A DNA stretch of 64,000 nt from the NCBI RefSeq assembly GCF_004137085.1, contig NZ_QYBC01000021.1, forward strand, positions 54,873 through 118,872. The letters are read 5' to 3'. A program made the position numbers and the translations under genes. This document shows, in pieces, positions 37,095-46,700 of this stretch. Source of the stretch: Lichenibacterium ramalinae (GTDB lineage Bacteria > Pseudomonadota > Alphaproteobacteria > Rhizobiales > Beijerinckiaceae). The number at the start of each line of letters is the position of its first letter. Position 1 is the stretch's first letter. The notes below the pieces were generated by a model, which was not told the origin of the DNA, made no database searches, and worked only from the letters and a program-made list of their open reading frames with translations.

Positions 37095-38945
37095 CTACTC
37101 GGCGGCCTCCGCCGACCCGCGGGTTCCGCCCGCATCGAACTTGCCGTCCATGTCGAACTGCAGCCGGGCGAGGCGCGCGTAGAGCCCGTCGCGGGCGAGC
37201 AGCGCCGCATGCGTGCCCTCCTCGACGATGCCGCCGTCCTGCATGACCAGGATGCGGTCGGCCGTCACCACGGTGGCGAGGCGGTGGGCGATGACCAGCG
37301 TGGTGCGGCCGCGCATCACCTCGTCGAGGGCGCGCTGCACCAGCGTCTCGCTTTCGGCGTCGAGCGCCGAGGTCGCCTCGTCGAGCAGCAGGATGGGGGC
37401 GTCCTTCAAGATGGCGCGGGCGATGGCGAGCCGCTGGCGCTGTCCCCCCGACAGCGTCACCCCCCGCTCGCCGAGGCGCGTGTCCGGCCCGTCCGGCAGC
37501 GCCGTGATGAAGCCCCAGGCGGCGGCGCGCTCGGCGGCGGCGCGCACCTCGGCGTCGGAGGCGTCGGGCCGGCCGAAGCGGATGTTGTCGGCGATCGAGG
37601 CCGAGAAGATCGCGGGGTCCTGCGGCACGAGGGCGATGCGGGCGCGCAGCGCCGTCGGGTCGAGGCTGCGCAGGTCGATGCCGTCCACGAGGACGCGGCC
37701 CGCCGTCGGGTCGTAGAAGCGGGTCAGGAGCTGGAACAGGGTCGATTTGCCGGCCCCCGACGGCCCCACGATGGCGACCCGCTCGCCGGGCCGCACCGTC
37801 ACCGTGATGTCCCGGACCACGGCGTCCCGCGCCCGCGTCGGATAGGCGAAGCTCACGGTCTCGAAGGCGAGGGCGCCCTGCGCCGGGCGCGGCAGGTCGG
37901 CCGGCACCGCCGGCGGCGCGATGGTGGGGACCACGGCGAGGATCTCGCTGAGCCGCCCCGCCGCGCCCGCCGCGGCCGAGATCTCGTTCATCACCTCGCT
38001 GAGCTGGCCGAGCGCGCTGGCGCCGAAGACCGCGTAGAGCACGAACTGCGACAGCAGCCCCCCCGACATGCGGCCCGCGATCACCTCGTGGGCGCCGAAC
38101 CACAGCACGCCCACGACGCTGCCGAAAGCGAGGAAGATGGCCACGACCGTGAGCAGCGCCCGGGCGCGCGCTGCCAGGGCCGCGGCCCGGTAGGAGCCCT
38201 CGACGGCCCGGTCGAACCGCGCCGTCGACAGGCCCTCGGCGCCGTAGGCCTGGATGGTGCGCATGGCGCCGAGCGTTTCGGTGGCGAAGGACATGGCCTC
38301 GGCGAGCCGGTCCTGCGCGGCCCGCGAGCGCAGCCGCACGCCCCGGCCCGACAGGACCAGCGGCAGCACGATCACCGGGATGGCCAGCAGGACGAAGCCC
38401 GACAGCTTGGGGCTCGAATAGACCATCATGGCGACGGCCCCGAGGAACAGGAAGACGTTGCGCAGCGCCACGGAGGCCGAGGAGCCGAAGGTGGCCTTGA
38501 GCTGCGTGGTGTCGGCGGTGAGGCGGGACACGAGCTCGCCCGACTGGGCGCGGTCGAAGAAGCCGGCGTCGAGCCGCGTCAGGTGGGCGTAGAGGTCGGA
38601 GCGCAGGTCGGCCACGATGCGCTCGCCGAGCGTCATGACGAGGTAGTAGCGGGCGCCCGAGGCCAGCGCCAGCGCCGCCACCACCGCCACCATGGCGGTG
38701 AAATAGGCGTTGATGACCCCGACGCGGTCGGGCGAGAAGCCGAAGTCGACGAGACGCCGCACCGCTTCCGGCACCACGAGGGTGGCGAGGGAGGCCACGA
38801 CGAGCGCCAGGATGCCGAGCGCGATGCGGCCCCGATAGCGCCGGACGTAGGGCATCAGCGGTTTCAGGGCCGCGAGCGAGCCCCGCGGGGCCCGGCCGCC
38901 TTCCGCCGCCTCTGCCGTAGCTGCCGTCCCGCTCTTGCGTCTCAT
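37095..38945 (-). CDS. ABC exporter, MsbA-like half transporter
   Basis: A 616-residue fused permease-ATPase that works as a homodimer in the inner membrane. Residues about 40-330 are an ABC_membrane domain with six helices; the ATPase has Walker [10 protein letters not shown] (about 391-399), signature [14 protein letters not shown] and Walker [13 protein letters not shown]. Related to lipid A/drug exporters of the MsbA/LmrA class; substrate unknown. It lies just upstream of aspA on the same strand but is not an obvious operon with it. Confidence 0.9.
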   Translation of the reverse strand: MRRKSGTAATAEAAEGGRAPRGSLAALKPLMPYVRRYRGRIALGILALVVASLATLVVPEAVRRLVDFGFSPDRVGVINAYFTAMVAVVAALALASGARYYLVMTLGERIVADLRSDLYAHLTRLDAGFFDRAQSGELVSRLTADTTQLKATFGSSASVALRNVFLFLGAVAMMVYSSPKLSGFVLLAIPVIVLPLVLSGRGVRLRSRAAQDRLAEAMSFATETLGAMRTIQAYGAEGLSTARFDRAVEGSYRAAALAARARALLTVVAIFLAFGSVVGVLWFGAHEVIAGRMSGGLLSQFVLYAVFGASALGQLSEVMNEISAAAGAAGRLSEILAVVPTIAPPAVPADLPRPAQGALAFETVSFAYPTRARDAVVRDITVTVRPGERVAIVGPSGAGKSTLFQLLTRFYDPTAGRVLVDGIDLRSLDPTALRARIALVPQDPAIFSASIADNIRFGRPDASDAEVRAAAERAAAWGFITALPDGPDTRLGERGVTLSGGQRQRLAIARAILKDAPILLLDEATSALDAESETLVQRALDEVMRGRTTLVIAHRLATVVTADRILVMQDGGIVEEGTHAALLARDGLYARLARLQFDMDGKFDAGGTRGSAEAAE

Positions 38946-39115
38946 GCTTCCCCGCTGACGTTTCGCGGCACGCCGCCCCGCGCGCCGGCGCGACGGGCTG
39001 GTCTTCGCCGCGCGCCTGGTTTATAGGACCGCAATTCTCCCCTGTATGGCGAAAATCACGAGGGCTTCGATCGGGTCCTCACGTTGCCATGCGTGACAGC
39101 CCTCTAGGACCGACC

Positions 39116-39346
39116 ATGAAGACCTCGACGCATCCCCACTACCACATGATCAAGGTCGTGATGACCGACGGCACCGAGTTCATGACGCGCTCGACGCTCG
39201 GCACCGAGGGCGACACGCTGAACCTCGACATCGACCCCAAGACCCACCCGGCCTGGACCGGCGGTTCCCAGCAGCTGATGGATCGCGGCGGCCGCCTGTC
39301 GCGCTTCAACTCCCGCTTCGCCGGCATCAACTTCAACAAGAAGTAA
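39116..39346 (+). CDS. rpmE: Ribosomal protein bL31
   Basis: A 76-residue large-subunit protein at the central protuberance. It starts [20 protein letters not shown] and contains THPAWTG and RFNSRFAG. It has no cysteines, so it is the zinc-independent form. An in-frame start at 39089 exists but adds an atypical leader. The alphaproteobacterial pairing with an upstream divergent ABC exporter gene is common. A GC hairpin follows. Confidence 0.95.
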   Translation: MKTSTHPHYHMIKVVMTDGTEFMTRSTLGTEGDTLNLDIDPKTHPAWTGGSQQLMDRGGRLSRFNSRFAGINFNKK

Positions 39347-39358
39347 GGCGCGGGCGAG

Positions 39359-39379
39359 CCCCGCCGCAAGGCGGCGGGG
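39359..39379. terminator. Hairpin shared by rpmE and the GNAT gene
   Basis: CCCCGCCGC (39359-39367) pairs perfectly with GCGGCGGGG (39371-39379) around a 3-nt loop. No T-tract on either side; lies between convergent genes, so probably a bidirectional transcript end. Confidence 0.5.
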
Positions 39380-39419
39380 CGAAGCGACGCGCCGGCCACG
39401 GCCGATCAGCTGCGGCCCA

Positions 39420-39962
39420 TCAACGACAGCCTGCCGCCAGCGCGGCGGGCGAGCCCCAGGCGTAGCGCAACACGGGATGGCGCTGCCCGTCCGGCTCGTC
39501 GGCCTCGAGCCGTTCGACGATCCCGCCGCCGAGCCGCTCGTAGAAGCCCCGCGCGGGAGCGTTGCCGGCGAGGCAGAAGAGATGCACGGGGCGCAGCGGC
39601 GCCGCGAGGCCGGCCCGCCGTGCCGTTTCGGCGAGGAGGGCGCGCCCGATGCCGAGTCCCCTCCGGGCGGGGTCGGCGTGGAGGTTGTCGACCAGCGTGC
39701 CCCAGAGCGGGTCGGCGTCGAGGACGAAACACACGAACCCCACCACGGCCGCGTCGGCGCAGGCCAGCACCGTCTCGGACCCGGCCGCGCCTTCGGCAAG
39801 CTTCCGCGCCCAGACGGTGCCGCGCTCCCGCTCGACCGGGCCGTCGAGATAGGCGTCGGCCAAGAGCCCGCGATAGGCCGAACGCCAGCTCGCGACGTGC
39901 AGCGCCGCCACCGCTCCGGCATCGGCGGCCGTGGCGCGCCGGAGCGTCGTCGCCCCCGTCAC
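39420..39962 (-). CDS. GNAT-family N-acetyltransferase
   Basis: A 180-residue acetyltransferase with the acetyl-CoA pyrophosphate loop ARRGLGIGRALLAE (99-112) and downstream GNAPARGFYERLGG (133-146). Substrate unknown. GTG start at 39962 overlaps the glycosyltransferase stop (GTGA), so the two are co-translated. It could modify a product of the neighbouring transferase or act independently. Confidence 0.85.
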   Translation of the reverse strand: MTGATTLRRATAADAGAVAALHVASWRSAYRGLLADAYLDGPVERERGTVWARKLAEGAAGSETVLACADAAVVGFVCFVLDADPLWGTLVDNLHADPARRGLGIGRALLAETARRAGLAAPLRPVHLFCLAGNAPARGFYERLGGGIVERLEADEPDGQRHPVLRYAWGSPAALAAGCR

Positions 39963-41248
39963 CGGCGGGTCGCGTCGGGCGACGGCGCGCCGGGCTTGCC
40001 GTCCCCGGAGGCTGCACGCCGGCGGCCGGCCAGCACCTCGCGGTAAAGGTCGAGCGTGCCCCGCTCCATCCGCTCCAGGGAGAAATGGTCCGCCACATGG
40101 GCCTGGGCGCGCCGCGCCAGCGCGTCCCGCGCGCTGGCGCCGAGGGCCAGCGCTTCGCCGATGGCGAGCGCCAGATTGCGCGGGTCGTCGGGCGGCACGC
40201 ACCAGCCGGTGCGGGCCTCGACGGGGACGCGGGGCGCGGACAGCACCGTCTCGGGCACGGCGCCGAGATCCGACACCACCACGGGCGTGCCCATGGCCTG
40301 GGCTTCGACAGCCGAGCGGCCGAAGGCTTCGGGCTTGGTCGACGGCACCACGACGACGCTCGCCGCCAGGAAGGCGGCCGGCATGTCGGCGACGTGGCCG
40401 ACGCGCGACACGATGCCGTCGAGCCCGGCCGCCGCGATGGCCTCGTCGAGTTCGGCGACGTAGCGGCTGCGCCCCTGGGGGTCGCCGGCCAGCACGAAAT
40501 GCGTGCCGTCGAGCCCCGCCGCCCGCAACAGGCGGGCGGCCTCGATCAGCACGCGCTGCCCCTTCCAGCCCGTGAGGCGGGCCGCCAGCAGCACGATGCG
40601 GTCGCCGGCCTCGACGCCCCAATCCGCCCTGAGCTTGGCGACGCGCCCCGGCGCCACTGCGCCGGGGGCGAAGAGCTTGAGGTCGGTGCCCCGGTGCACC
40701 ACGGCGACTTGCGGCACCGCCCAGGGATAGAGGGAAGCGATGAGACCGCGGGTGTAATCGGAATTCGCAATGACCACATCGCCCCGCGCCATCACGGAAT
40801 TGTAGCGCAGCTTCAAGGCGCTGGTGCCACCGTAGGAGCCGTGGAACGTGGTCACGAAGGGCGTGCCGGTGGCGCGCGCGGCGCCGAGCGCCACCCAGGC
40901 CGGGGCGCGCGACCGCGCATGCACGATGGCGGGGCGCTCGAGCCTGATGAGCCGCGCCAGCCGGGCGACGTTCCACGCCATGGCGGCCGGGTTCTTGGAA
41001 TCGGCCGGGAACGGCACCCAGATGCCGCCGCGCGCCTGCAATTCGCTGACGAGGCGGCCGCCGCGGCTCGCCACCAGGGCGCGGGCGCCGGCATCCACCA
41101 GGGCGCCGGCGATGTCGATCGTGGTGCGCTCGGCGCCGCCGGCATCGAGGGCCGGGATGATCTGCAGCACCGTCACGCCGGTGAGCGAGACGGCCGACAG
41201 GTCCTTGGGGGCGGCCGGCGAGGGCGCACGCGGCGAGGCTTGCGGCAT
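39959..41248 (-). CDS. Glycosyltransferase, family 4
   Basis: GT-B fold glycosyltransferase of 429 residues, cytosolic, no membrane segment. N-terminal domain with PALDAGGAERTTIDIA (about 32-47); C-terminal domain with AARLTGWKGQRVLIEAA and the donor-binding E-x7-E motif in EAFGRSAVEAQAMGTPVV (about 303-320). Likely adds a hexose to a cell-surface glycan or lipid. Operon with a GNAT gene. Confidence 0.88.
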   Translation of the reverse strand: MPQASPRAPSPAAPKDLSAVSLTGVTVLQIIPALDAGGAERTTIDIAGALVDAGARALVASRGGRLVSELQARGGIWVPFPADSKNPAAMAWNVARLARLIRLERPAIVHARSRAPAWVALGAARATGTPFVTTFHGSYGGTSALKLRYNSVMARGDVVIANSDYTRGLIASLYPWAVPQVAVVHRGTDLKLFAPGAVAPGRVAKLRADWGVEAGDRIVLLAARLTGWKGQRVLIEAARLLRAAGLDGTHFVLAGDPQGRSRYVAELDEAIAAAGLDGIVSRVGHVADMPAAFLAASVVVVPSTKPEAFGRSAVEAQAMGTPVVVSDLGAVPETVLSAPRVPVEARTGWCVPPDDPRNLALAIGEALALGASARDALARRAQAHVADHFSLERMERGTLDLYREVLAGRRRAASGDGKPGAPSPDATRR

Positions 41249-41308
41249 CAGGCTCTACGGTGTTTCGTGCGCATGGTTCAGTCTGTCCCCGACCGGTGTG
41301 CCCTGATT

Positions 41309-42118
41309 ATGCCGCAAGACGCCCAACCGACAATGCTGCTCGTGCGAACGGCGCTGGGGGAGCGCCGGCTCGCCGTCACGGCCCGACCGGCGGCCACGGG
41401 CGGCGCCGGGGTCGCCGGCGACGGCGACGGGCCCGGGCTCGTGTGGCTCGGCGGCTTCAAGTCGGACCAGACGTCCGGCAAGGCCGTGGCGCTCGACGCC
41501 TGGGCGGGACGCCGGGGACGCGCCTGCCTGCGCTTCGACTATTCGGGGCACGGCGCCTCCGAGGGCCGCTTCGAGGACGGCACCATCGGGCTCTGGCTCG
41601 ACGATGCCCTGGCGGCGATCCGCGCCGCCAGCGCCGGGCCGCAGATCCTGGTCGGCTCCTCCATGGGGGCGTGGATCGCGCTGCTGGCCGCCCGCGCCCT
41701 GGCCGAGGCCGGCGAGGCGGAGCGGATCGCCGGGCTGGTGCTGATCGCCCCGGCGGTGGACTTCACGGAAGCCCTCATGTGGGAGCGGTTCGACCCCGAG
41801 ATCCGCGCCGAGATCGAGCGCACGGGCCGCTGGATCCGGCCATCGCCCTACGCCAACGAGGGCTATCCGGTGACGCGGGCGCTGATCGAGGAGGGGCGGC
41901 GCCACCTGCTGCTCGGCGGCGTCGTGCGGGCGCACGGGCCGGTCCACATCCTGCAGGGCATGCGGGACGCGGACGTGCCCTGGGAGCATGCGATGCGGCT
42001 CGTCGAGCATCTCGCCGCCGACCCCGTCAGCATCACGCTGGTCAAGGACGGCGACCACCGCCTGTCGCGCGAGGAGGACATCGCCCGGCTGCTCGCCGCC
42101 GTCGCCAACCTGACCTGA
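41309..42118 (+). CDS. Alpha/beta hydrolase (ABHD10-like)
   Basis: Serine hydrolase of 269 residues, divergent from the glycosyltransferase. GFKSDQTSGKA and RFDYSGHGASEG precede the elbow GSSMG (Ser near 118); Asp in MRDADVPW and His in DGDHRLSREED complete the triad. This motif set is like the ABHD10/depalmitoylase branch. An earlier in-frame ATG at 41273 is possible. Substrate unknown. Confidence 0.82.
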   Translation: MPQDAQPTMLLVRTALGERRLAVTARPAATGGAGVAGDGDGPGLVWLGGFKSDQTSGKAVALDAWAGRRGRACLRFDYSGHGASEGRFEDGTIGLWLDDALAAIRAASAGPQILVGSSMGAWIALLAARALAEAGEAERIAGLVLIAPAVDFTEALMWERFDPEIRAEIERTGRWIRPSPYANEGYPVTRALIEEGRRHLLLGGVVRAHGPVHILQGMRDADVPWEHAMRLVEHLAADPVSITLVKDGDHRLSREEDIARLLAAVANLT

Positions 42119-42247
42119 GGGACGGGAGGGTCATGCCGTAGCCGTCATGACCCTCAGCGCTTCGGGACGGGGAAGCTGGTCGGCGCGTCGGGGGACAAGC
42201 CGTCCGCCGGCCCGTTGCCGGACCGGCGGGTCCGTTCGCGTGTCGGA

Positions 42248-43303
42248 TCAGGCGGCGGCCGGCATGCTCGCCATGTCGATGACGAAGCGATACTTCACGT
42301 CGCTCCGCTGCATGCGGTCGAAGGCCGTCTCGATCTCCTCCATGCGGATCATCTCGATATCGGCCGTGATGCCGTGCTGGCCGCAGAAGTCCAGCATCTC
42401 CTGCGTCTCGGCGATGCCGCCGATCAGCGAGCCGGCGAAGTTGCGGCGCTTGAAGATCAGGCCGAAGACGTTGGTCGACAGCGGCTTGTCGGGCGCACCC
42501 ACCTGGCAGAGCGTCGCGTCGCGCTTCAGGCAGTTCAGCAGGGCGTTGATGTCGTGCTCCGCCGCCACCGTGTCGAGGATGAAGTCGAAGCTGCCGGCCT
42601 GGGCCGCCATGGCGGCGGGGTCGCGCGACACGATCACCTCCTCGGCGCCGAGGCGCCGGGCATCCTCGGCCTTGTTGGGCGAGGTCGTGAACAGGGCGAC
42701 GCGGGCCCCCATGGCATGGGCGAGCTTCACGCCCATGTGGCCGAGGCCGCCGAGCCCCACCACGCCGACGCGCTGGCCGGGGCCGACCTTCCAATGCTTG
42801 AGGGGCGAGAAGGTCGTGATGCCGGCGCAGAGCAGCGGTGCCACGGCCTTGAGGTCGAGGTTCGCCGGGATCTTCAGCGTGAAGCCCTCGTCGACGACGA
42901 CGGCCTGGGAATAGCCGCCGAAGGTGAGGCCGCCCGAAACCTTGTCCTCGCTGTTGTACGTGAAGGTCTGGCCCTTCTCGCAATAGTTCTCGAGCCCCTC
43001 GGCGCAGGACGGGCAGTTCCGGCAGCTGTCGACGAGGCAGCCGACGCCGGCGAAGTCGCCGACCTTGAACTTGGTGACGGCGCTGCCGACCGCGCTGACG
43101 CGACCCACGATCTCGTGGCCGGGGAGGCAGGGATAGAGCGTGTTCTGCCACTCGTTCCGGGCCTGGTGCAGGTCGGAGTGGCAGACGCCGCAATATTGGA
43201 TGTCGATCCTGACGTCGCGGGGGCCGGGGTCGCGGCGCTCGAAGCTGAAGGGCCGCAGCGGCTGGTCGGCGGCCTCGGTGGCGTAACCTACGCAGGTGAA
43301 CAT
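42248..43303 (-). CDS. Zinc-dependent NAD(P) alcohol dehydrogenase (YahK/CAD type)
   Basis: Medium-chain dehydrogenase of 351 residues that reduces aldehydes with NADPH in related enzymes. Catalytic zinc ligands C41 and H63-E64 (CGVCHSDLH, GHEIVG), structural zinc C94, C97, C100, C108 (SCRNCPSCAEG..YC), Rossmann motif GLGGLGHMGVKLA (about 177-189). Start at 43303. It stands alone and is divergent from the ModE-like gene across a 421-nt gap. Confidence 0.92.
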   Translation of the reverse strand: MFTCVGYATEAADQPLRPFSFERRDPGPRDVRIDIQYCGVCHSDLHQARNEWQNTLYPCLPGHEIVGRVSAVGSAVTKFKVGDFAGVGCLVDSCRNCPSCAEGLENYCEKGQTFTYNSEDKVSGGLTFGGYSQAVVVDEGFTLKIPANLDLKAVAPLLCAGITTFSPLKHWKVGPGQRVGVVGLGGLGHMGVKLAHAMGARVALFTTSPNKAEDARRLGAEEVIVSRDPAAMAAQAGSFDFILDTVAAEHDINALLNCLKRDATLCQVGAPDKPLSTNVFGLIFKRRNFAGSLIGGIAETQEMLDFCGQHGITADIEMIRMEEIETAFDRMQRSDVKYRFVIDMASMPAAA

Positions 43304-43724
43304 GGGTGGCCTCGGTGATGGTTCGCCCGACCTCGGCGGCCGCGGGGGCCGGCAGGTCGGCGCGGTGCGGACCGGCGATCGGCCCGCAGGGGGTTGGACG
43401 TGGGGGCGACCTTTGGACGGGTGCCGGCGGAGCGGACGCGCCGCCGCGGCGCGTCGTCCCCATCGCCATATAGCGTCGGACCCGCGCTCCGCGCCACCGC
43501 CGAGGCGGGCCGGGCCTCCGCTCATCGCGCACCGCCGACGGCCGGGCCGCATTGACAAGGGGCGGGCCGCCCGTGTTCGCTCGCGGTCCGGCGGGTGCGC
43601 GACCGCGCCGCGAGACCGGATCCCTGGCCACAATGCCCGAGGCGTCGACGATCGAGCGAGGAGACCGGCCCTGTCCGGGGCCGTGCACGCCGGTGAACCC
43701 CGGCGGGCCGCGAGGGGGGCCGCC
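43304..43724. other. 421-nt gap between divergent genes
   Basis: No gene recognised. Contains a hairpin (GACGCGCC...GGCGCGTC, 43436-43456), an AT-richer CATATAGC patch at 43467-43474 usable as a -10 for the dehydrogenase, and a perfect TTGACA at 43552-43557 pointing to the ModE-like gene without a good -10. Confidence 0.4.
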
Positions 43725-44105
43725 ATGGCGTCGCTGAGCCTGCGGATCGACCTCCATCCGGCGGGCCGCATCGGGCCGGGCAAGATCGAGCTCCTCGAGA
43801 AGATCGCGGCCTTCGGCTCCATCTCGGCGGCGGGGCGCGCCATGGACATGTCCTACCGCCGCGCCTGGGACCTCGTCGGGGAGATCAACGCCATGTTCGG
43901 CCAGCCGGTCGTCGAGCGGCAGGCCGGCGGGCGCCGGGGCGGCGGCGCGCGGCTGACGGCGCTGGGGCTGGCGTTGGTCGCCCGGTTCCGGGCCATCGAG
44001 CGGGTCGCCGCCGAGGCCGCGGCGGTCCACCTGTCCGCCCTGCAGGCCGAGGTCGAGCGCGGCGCCGCACCGGACGCGCGGGACGCGGCGACACCCGAAC
44101 CCTGA
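43725..44105 (+). CDS. ModE-like winged-helix regulator without molybdate-binding domain
   Basis: A 126-residue protein matching the DNA-binding half of ModE (LysR-type winged helix: KIELLEKIAAFGSISAAGRAMDMSYRRAWDLVGEINAMF, about 20-58; then VVERQAGGRRGGGARLTALG). The C-terminal TOBE (MOP) domains that bind molybdate are absent. Single-domain versions are often encoded beside molybdoenzymes; here the FdhF-like gene follows 99 nt downstream on the same strand, so local control of it is likely. Confidence 0.85.
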   Translation: MASLSLRIDLHPAGRIGPGKIELLEKIAAFGSISAAGRAMDMSYRRAWDLVGEINAMFGQPVVERQAGGRRGGGARLTALGLALVARFRAIERVAAEAAAVHLSALQAEVERGAAPDARDAATPEP

Positions 44106-44204
44106 CGGCGGCCGGCCCTCCAAGCCGCTCCCGTGCCGCCGCCATGCCGTGCCGCGCAACAGAATGCTGATGCGCGCGGTTGTGGGGGCAGCAAGGAGCC
44201 GTTC

Positions 44205-46541
44205 ATGAGCAACGACAAGCCGCAATTCGCGCCCTACGACGCCCCCTCGGGCGGCTGGGGCTCGGCGCGTTCTCTCGGCGACATCCTCACCCGCGCGGGC
44301 GTGCCGATCAGCGGCGCACTGGCGCTGACGCGGCAGAACAAGGTCGACGGCTTCCAATGCGTGAGCTGCGCCTGGATCAAGCCCGCCAAACCCCTGCCCT
44401 TCGAATTCTGCGAGAACGGCGCCAAGGCCACGGCCTGGGACATCACATCGCGCCGCTGCACGCCCGAGTTCTTCGCCAAGCACAGGGTGACGGAGCTGCT
44501 CGACTGGGACGAATACCAGTTGGAGCAGACCGGCCGCCTCACCCACCCGCTGCGCTACGACGCGGCCTCGGACCGCTACCTGCCGGTGTCCTGGGCGGCG
44601 GCCATCGCGGAGATCGGCCGTGAGCTGCGCGCCATCGAGGACCGCAAGAGCGCCGTCTTCTACTCGTCGGGCCGCACCGCCAACGAGACCAGCTACCTTT
44701 ACGCGCTCTTCGCCCGGCTCTACGGCAACAACAACCTGCCCGACAGCTCCAACATGTGCCACGAGACGACCTCGGTGGCGCTGCCGCTGAGCATCGGGCA
44801 GGGCGTCGGCACGGTGGCGCTGGACGATTTCGCCAAGGCCGACTGCATCATGTTCTTCGGCCAGAACCCGGGCAGCAACTCGCCGCGGATGCTGCACCCG
44901 CTGCAGGAGGCGAGCCGGCGCGGCGTGCCGATCATCACCTTCAACCCGCTGCGCGAGCGGGGGCTCGAGCGCTTCACCAACCCCCAGTCCCCCGCCGAGA
45001 TGCTCACCGGCGAGGAGACGCGGATCAGCTCGCGCTACAACCAGGTCAAGACGGGCGGCGACCTCGCCGCCTTGACGGGCATCTGCAAGGCCCTGGTCGA
45101 CCTCGACGCGGCCGAAAAGGCGGCGGGCCGGCCTTCGGTGCTGGACGAAGACTTCATCGCGCGCGAGACCCACGGCTTCGCGGACTTCGTGGCGTGGCTC
45201 GGCCAGGAGGACTGGGACGAGATCGAGCGCCGCTCGGGCCTGCACCGCGGCGCGCTCGAGGCCACGGCCCACACCTATGCCAGGGCCAAGGCCACGATCG
45301 GCATCTACGGCATGGGGCTGACGCAGCACCGGGCCGGCGTCGAGACCGTGCGTCTGCTCGTCAACCTGCTGCTCATGAAGGGCAACATCGGGCGCGACGG
45401 GGCCGGCATCTGCCCGGTCCGCGGCCATTCCAACGTGCAGGGCCAGCGCACCGTCGGCATCACCGAGAAGCCCGAACTCGCCCCGCTCGACCGGCTCGCC
45501 GAGCAATACGGCTTCGAGCCGCCGCGCGAGAAGGGCTACGACACGGTCGAGGCCTGCGAAGCCATCCTCGACGGCAAGGTGAAGGCCTTCGTGATGCTGG
45601 GCGGCAACTTCGTCCGCGCCATCCCCGACCACAGCCGGATGGAGCCGGCCTGGCGCAAGATGCGCCTCACCGTCAACGTCGCCACCAAGCTCAACCGCAG
45701 CCACCTCGTCCACGGCGAGATCAGCTTCATCCTGCCCGTGGCGAGCCGCATCGAGGTCGACCGGGGCGCGGGGCCGTCCTCCCAGGCCCTGTCCATGGAG
45801 GACACGTCGGGCTGCATCCACGGCAACAAGGGCGTGCGCGCCCCCGCCTCGCCCTTCCTCATCAGCGAGCCGCGGCTCGTCTGCGAGATCGCCAAGGCCA
45901 CGCTCGACCCCAACCCCAAGGTGCCGTGGGACCGTTGGGCTGCCGACTATGCCGAGATCCGCACCGCCATCGCCGAAACCTACCCGGACATCTTCCACGA
46001 CTACGAGCGGCGGATGTGGGAGCCGGGCGGCTTCCAGCGCCCCTTGCCGGCCCGCAAGCGGGACTGGAAGACCGACACCGGCAAGGCCAATTTCGTGACC
46101 CCCAAGGGCCTCGTCGAGGACCTCGACATGCCGGAGGTCGGCCACGACTCCTTCCGGCTCATGACGCTGCGCAGCAACGACCAGTTCAACACGACGGTCT
46201 ACGGCTACAGCGACCGCTTCCGCGGCATCAACGGCACCCGCCTGGTGGTGCTGATGAACCGCGCCGACATCGACCGGCTCGGCCTCAAGGTCGGCGAAAC
46301 CGTGACGCTGAAGACGGTGTCCAAGGACGGCATCGACCGCGTCCGCCCCGGCCTGCTGGTGGTGGCGTACGACATCCCGGTGGGCTGCCTCGGCGGCTAC
46401 TATCCCGAATGCAACGTCCTGCTGCCGATCTGGCACTATGCGGAAGGCAGCAAGACGCCGGCGGCGAAGTCGATCCCCGTGACGGTGCATCGGGACAGCG
46501 GACGGGCCGTGGTGCCCGCCATGGAGGCCGAACCAGCCTGA
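44205..46541 (+). CDS. FdhF/YdeP-family molybdopterin oxidoreductase
   Basis: Cytosolic molybdenum-bis-MGD enzyme of 778 residues, formate-dehydrogenase-like but of the YdeP branch. An N-terminal [4Fe-4S] site (C52, C55, C69 in QCVSCAWIKP...FCENG), the catalytic-loop region NLPDSSNMCHE (Cys rather than selenocysteine), and a C-terminal molydop-binding domain (DQFNTTVYGYSDRFRGI). YdeP has been linked to acid resistance in E. coli; the reaction is unknown. The upstream ModE-like gene suggests control tied to molybdenum metabolism. Confidence 0.88.
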   Translation: MSNDKPQFAPYDAPSGGWGSARSLGDILTRAGVPISGALALTRQNKVDGFQCVSCAWIKPAKPLPFEFCENGAKATAWDITSRRCTPEFFAKHRVTELLDWDEYQLEQTGRLTHPLRYDAASDRYLPVSWAAAIAEIGRELRAIEDRKSAVFYSSGRTANETSYLYALFARLYGNNNLPDSSNMCHETTSVALPLSIGQGVGTVALDDFAKADCIMFFGQNPGSNSPRMLHPLQEASRRGVPIITFNPLRERGLERFTNPQSPAEMLTGEETRISSRYNQVKTGGDLAALTGICKALVDLDAAEKAAGRPSVLDEDFIARETHGFADFVAWLGQEDWDEIERRSGLHRGALEATAHTYARAKATIGIYGMGLTQHRAGVETVRLLVNLLLMKGNIGRDGAGICPVRGHSNVQGQRTVGITEKPELAPLDRLAEQYGFEPPREKGYDTVEACEAILDGKVKAFVMLGGNFVRAIPDHSRMEPAWRKMRLTVNVATKLNRSHLVHGEISFILPVASRIEVDRGAGPSSQALSMEDTSGCIHGNKGVRAPASPFLISEPRLVCEIAKATLDPNPKVPWDRWAADYAEIRTAIAETYPDIFHDYERRMWEPGGFQRPLPARKRDWKTDTGKANFVTPKGLVEDLDMPEVGHDSFRLMTLRSNDQFNTTVYGYSDRFRGINGTRLVVLMNRADIDRLGLKVGETVTLKTVSKDGIDRVRPGLLVVAYDIPVGCLGGYYPECNVLLPIWHYAEGSKTPAAKSIPVTVHRDSGRAVVPAMEAEPA

Positions 46542-46700
46542 GACGCGTCTACGCTGCGGTGCGATAGCCGCATCGCACGGCGGGGCGTTTCCGGACTAAA
46601 CGTCGGGCGACCTCGCGTCGAGCCCGTCGCGACCGCGGCGGACCTCGACGCGACTGCGGGTGACCGGGGCGTCGCGGCCTGTTGGACCAGGAGAGCCGGG

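Noticed and set aside
35188..38103. Long minus-strand frame spanning aspA and the ABC exporter
   Set aside because: Out of frame with both well-supported genes; only its last 58 codons form a real candidate gene.
43552..43580. TTGACA -35 box ahead of the ModE-like gene
   Set aside because: No acceptable -10 at 16-18 nt; not listed as a promoter of its own.
42042..46490. 1482-codon minus-strand frame across four genes
   Set aside because: Runs opposite the well-supported molybdoenzyme and ModE-like genes; composition is typical of an antisense frame in high-GC DNA.
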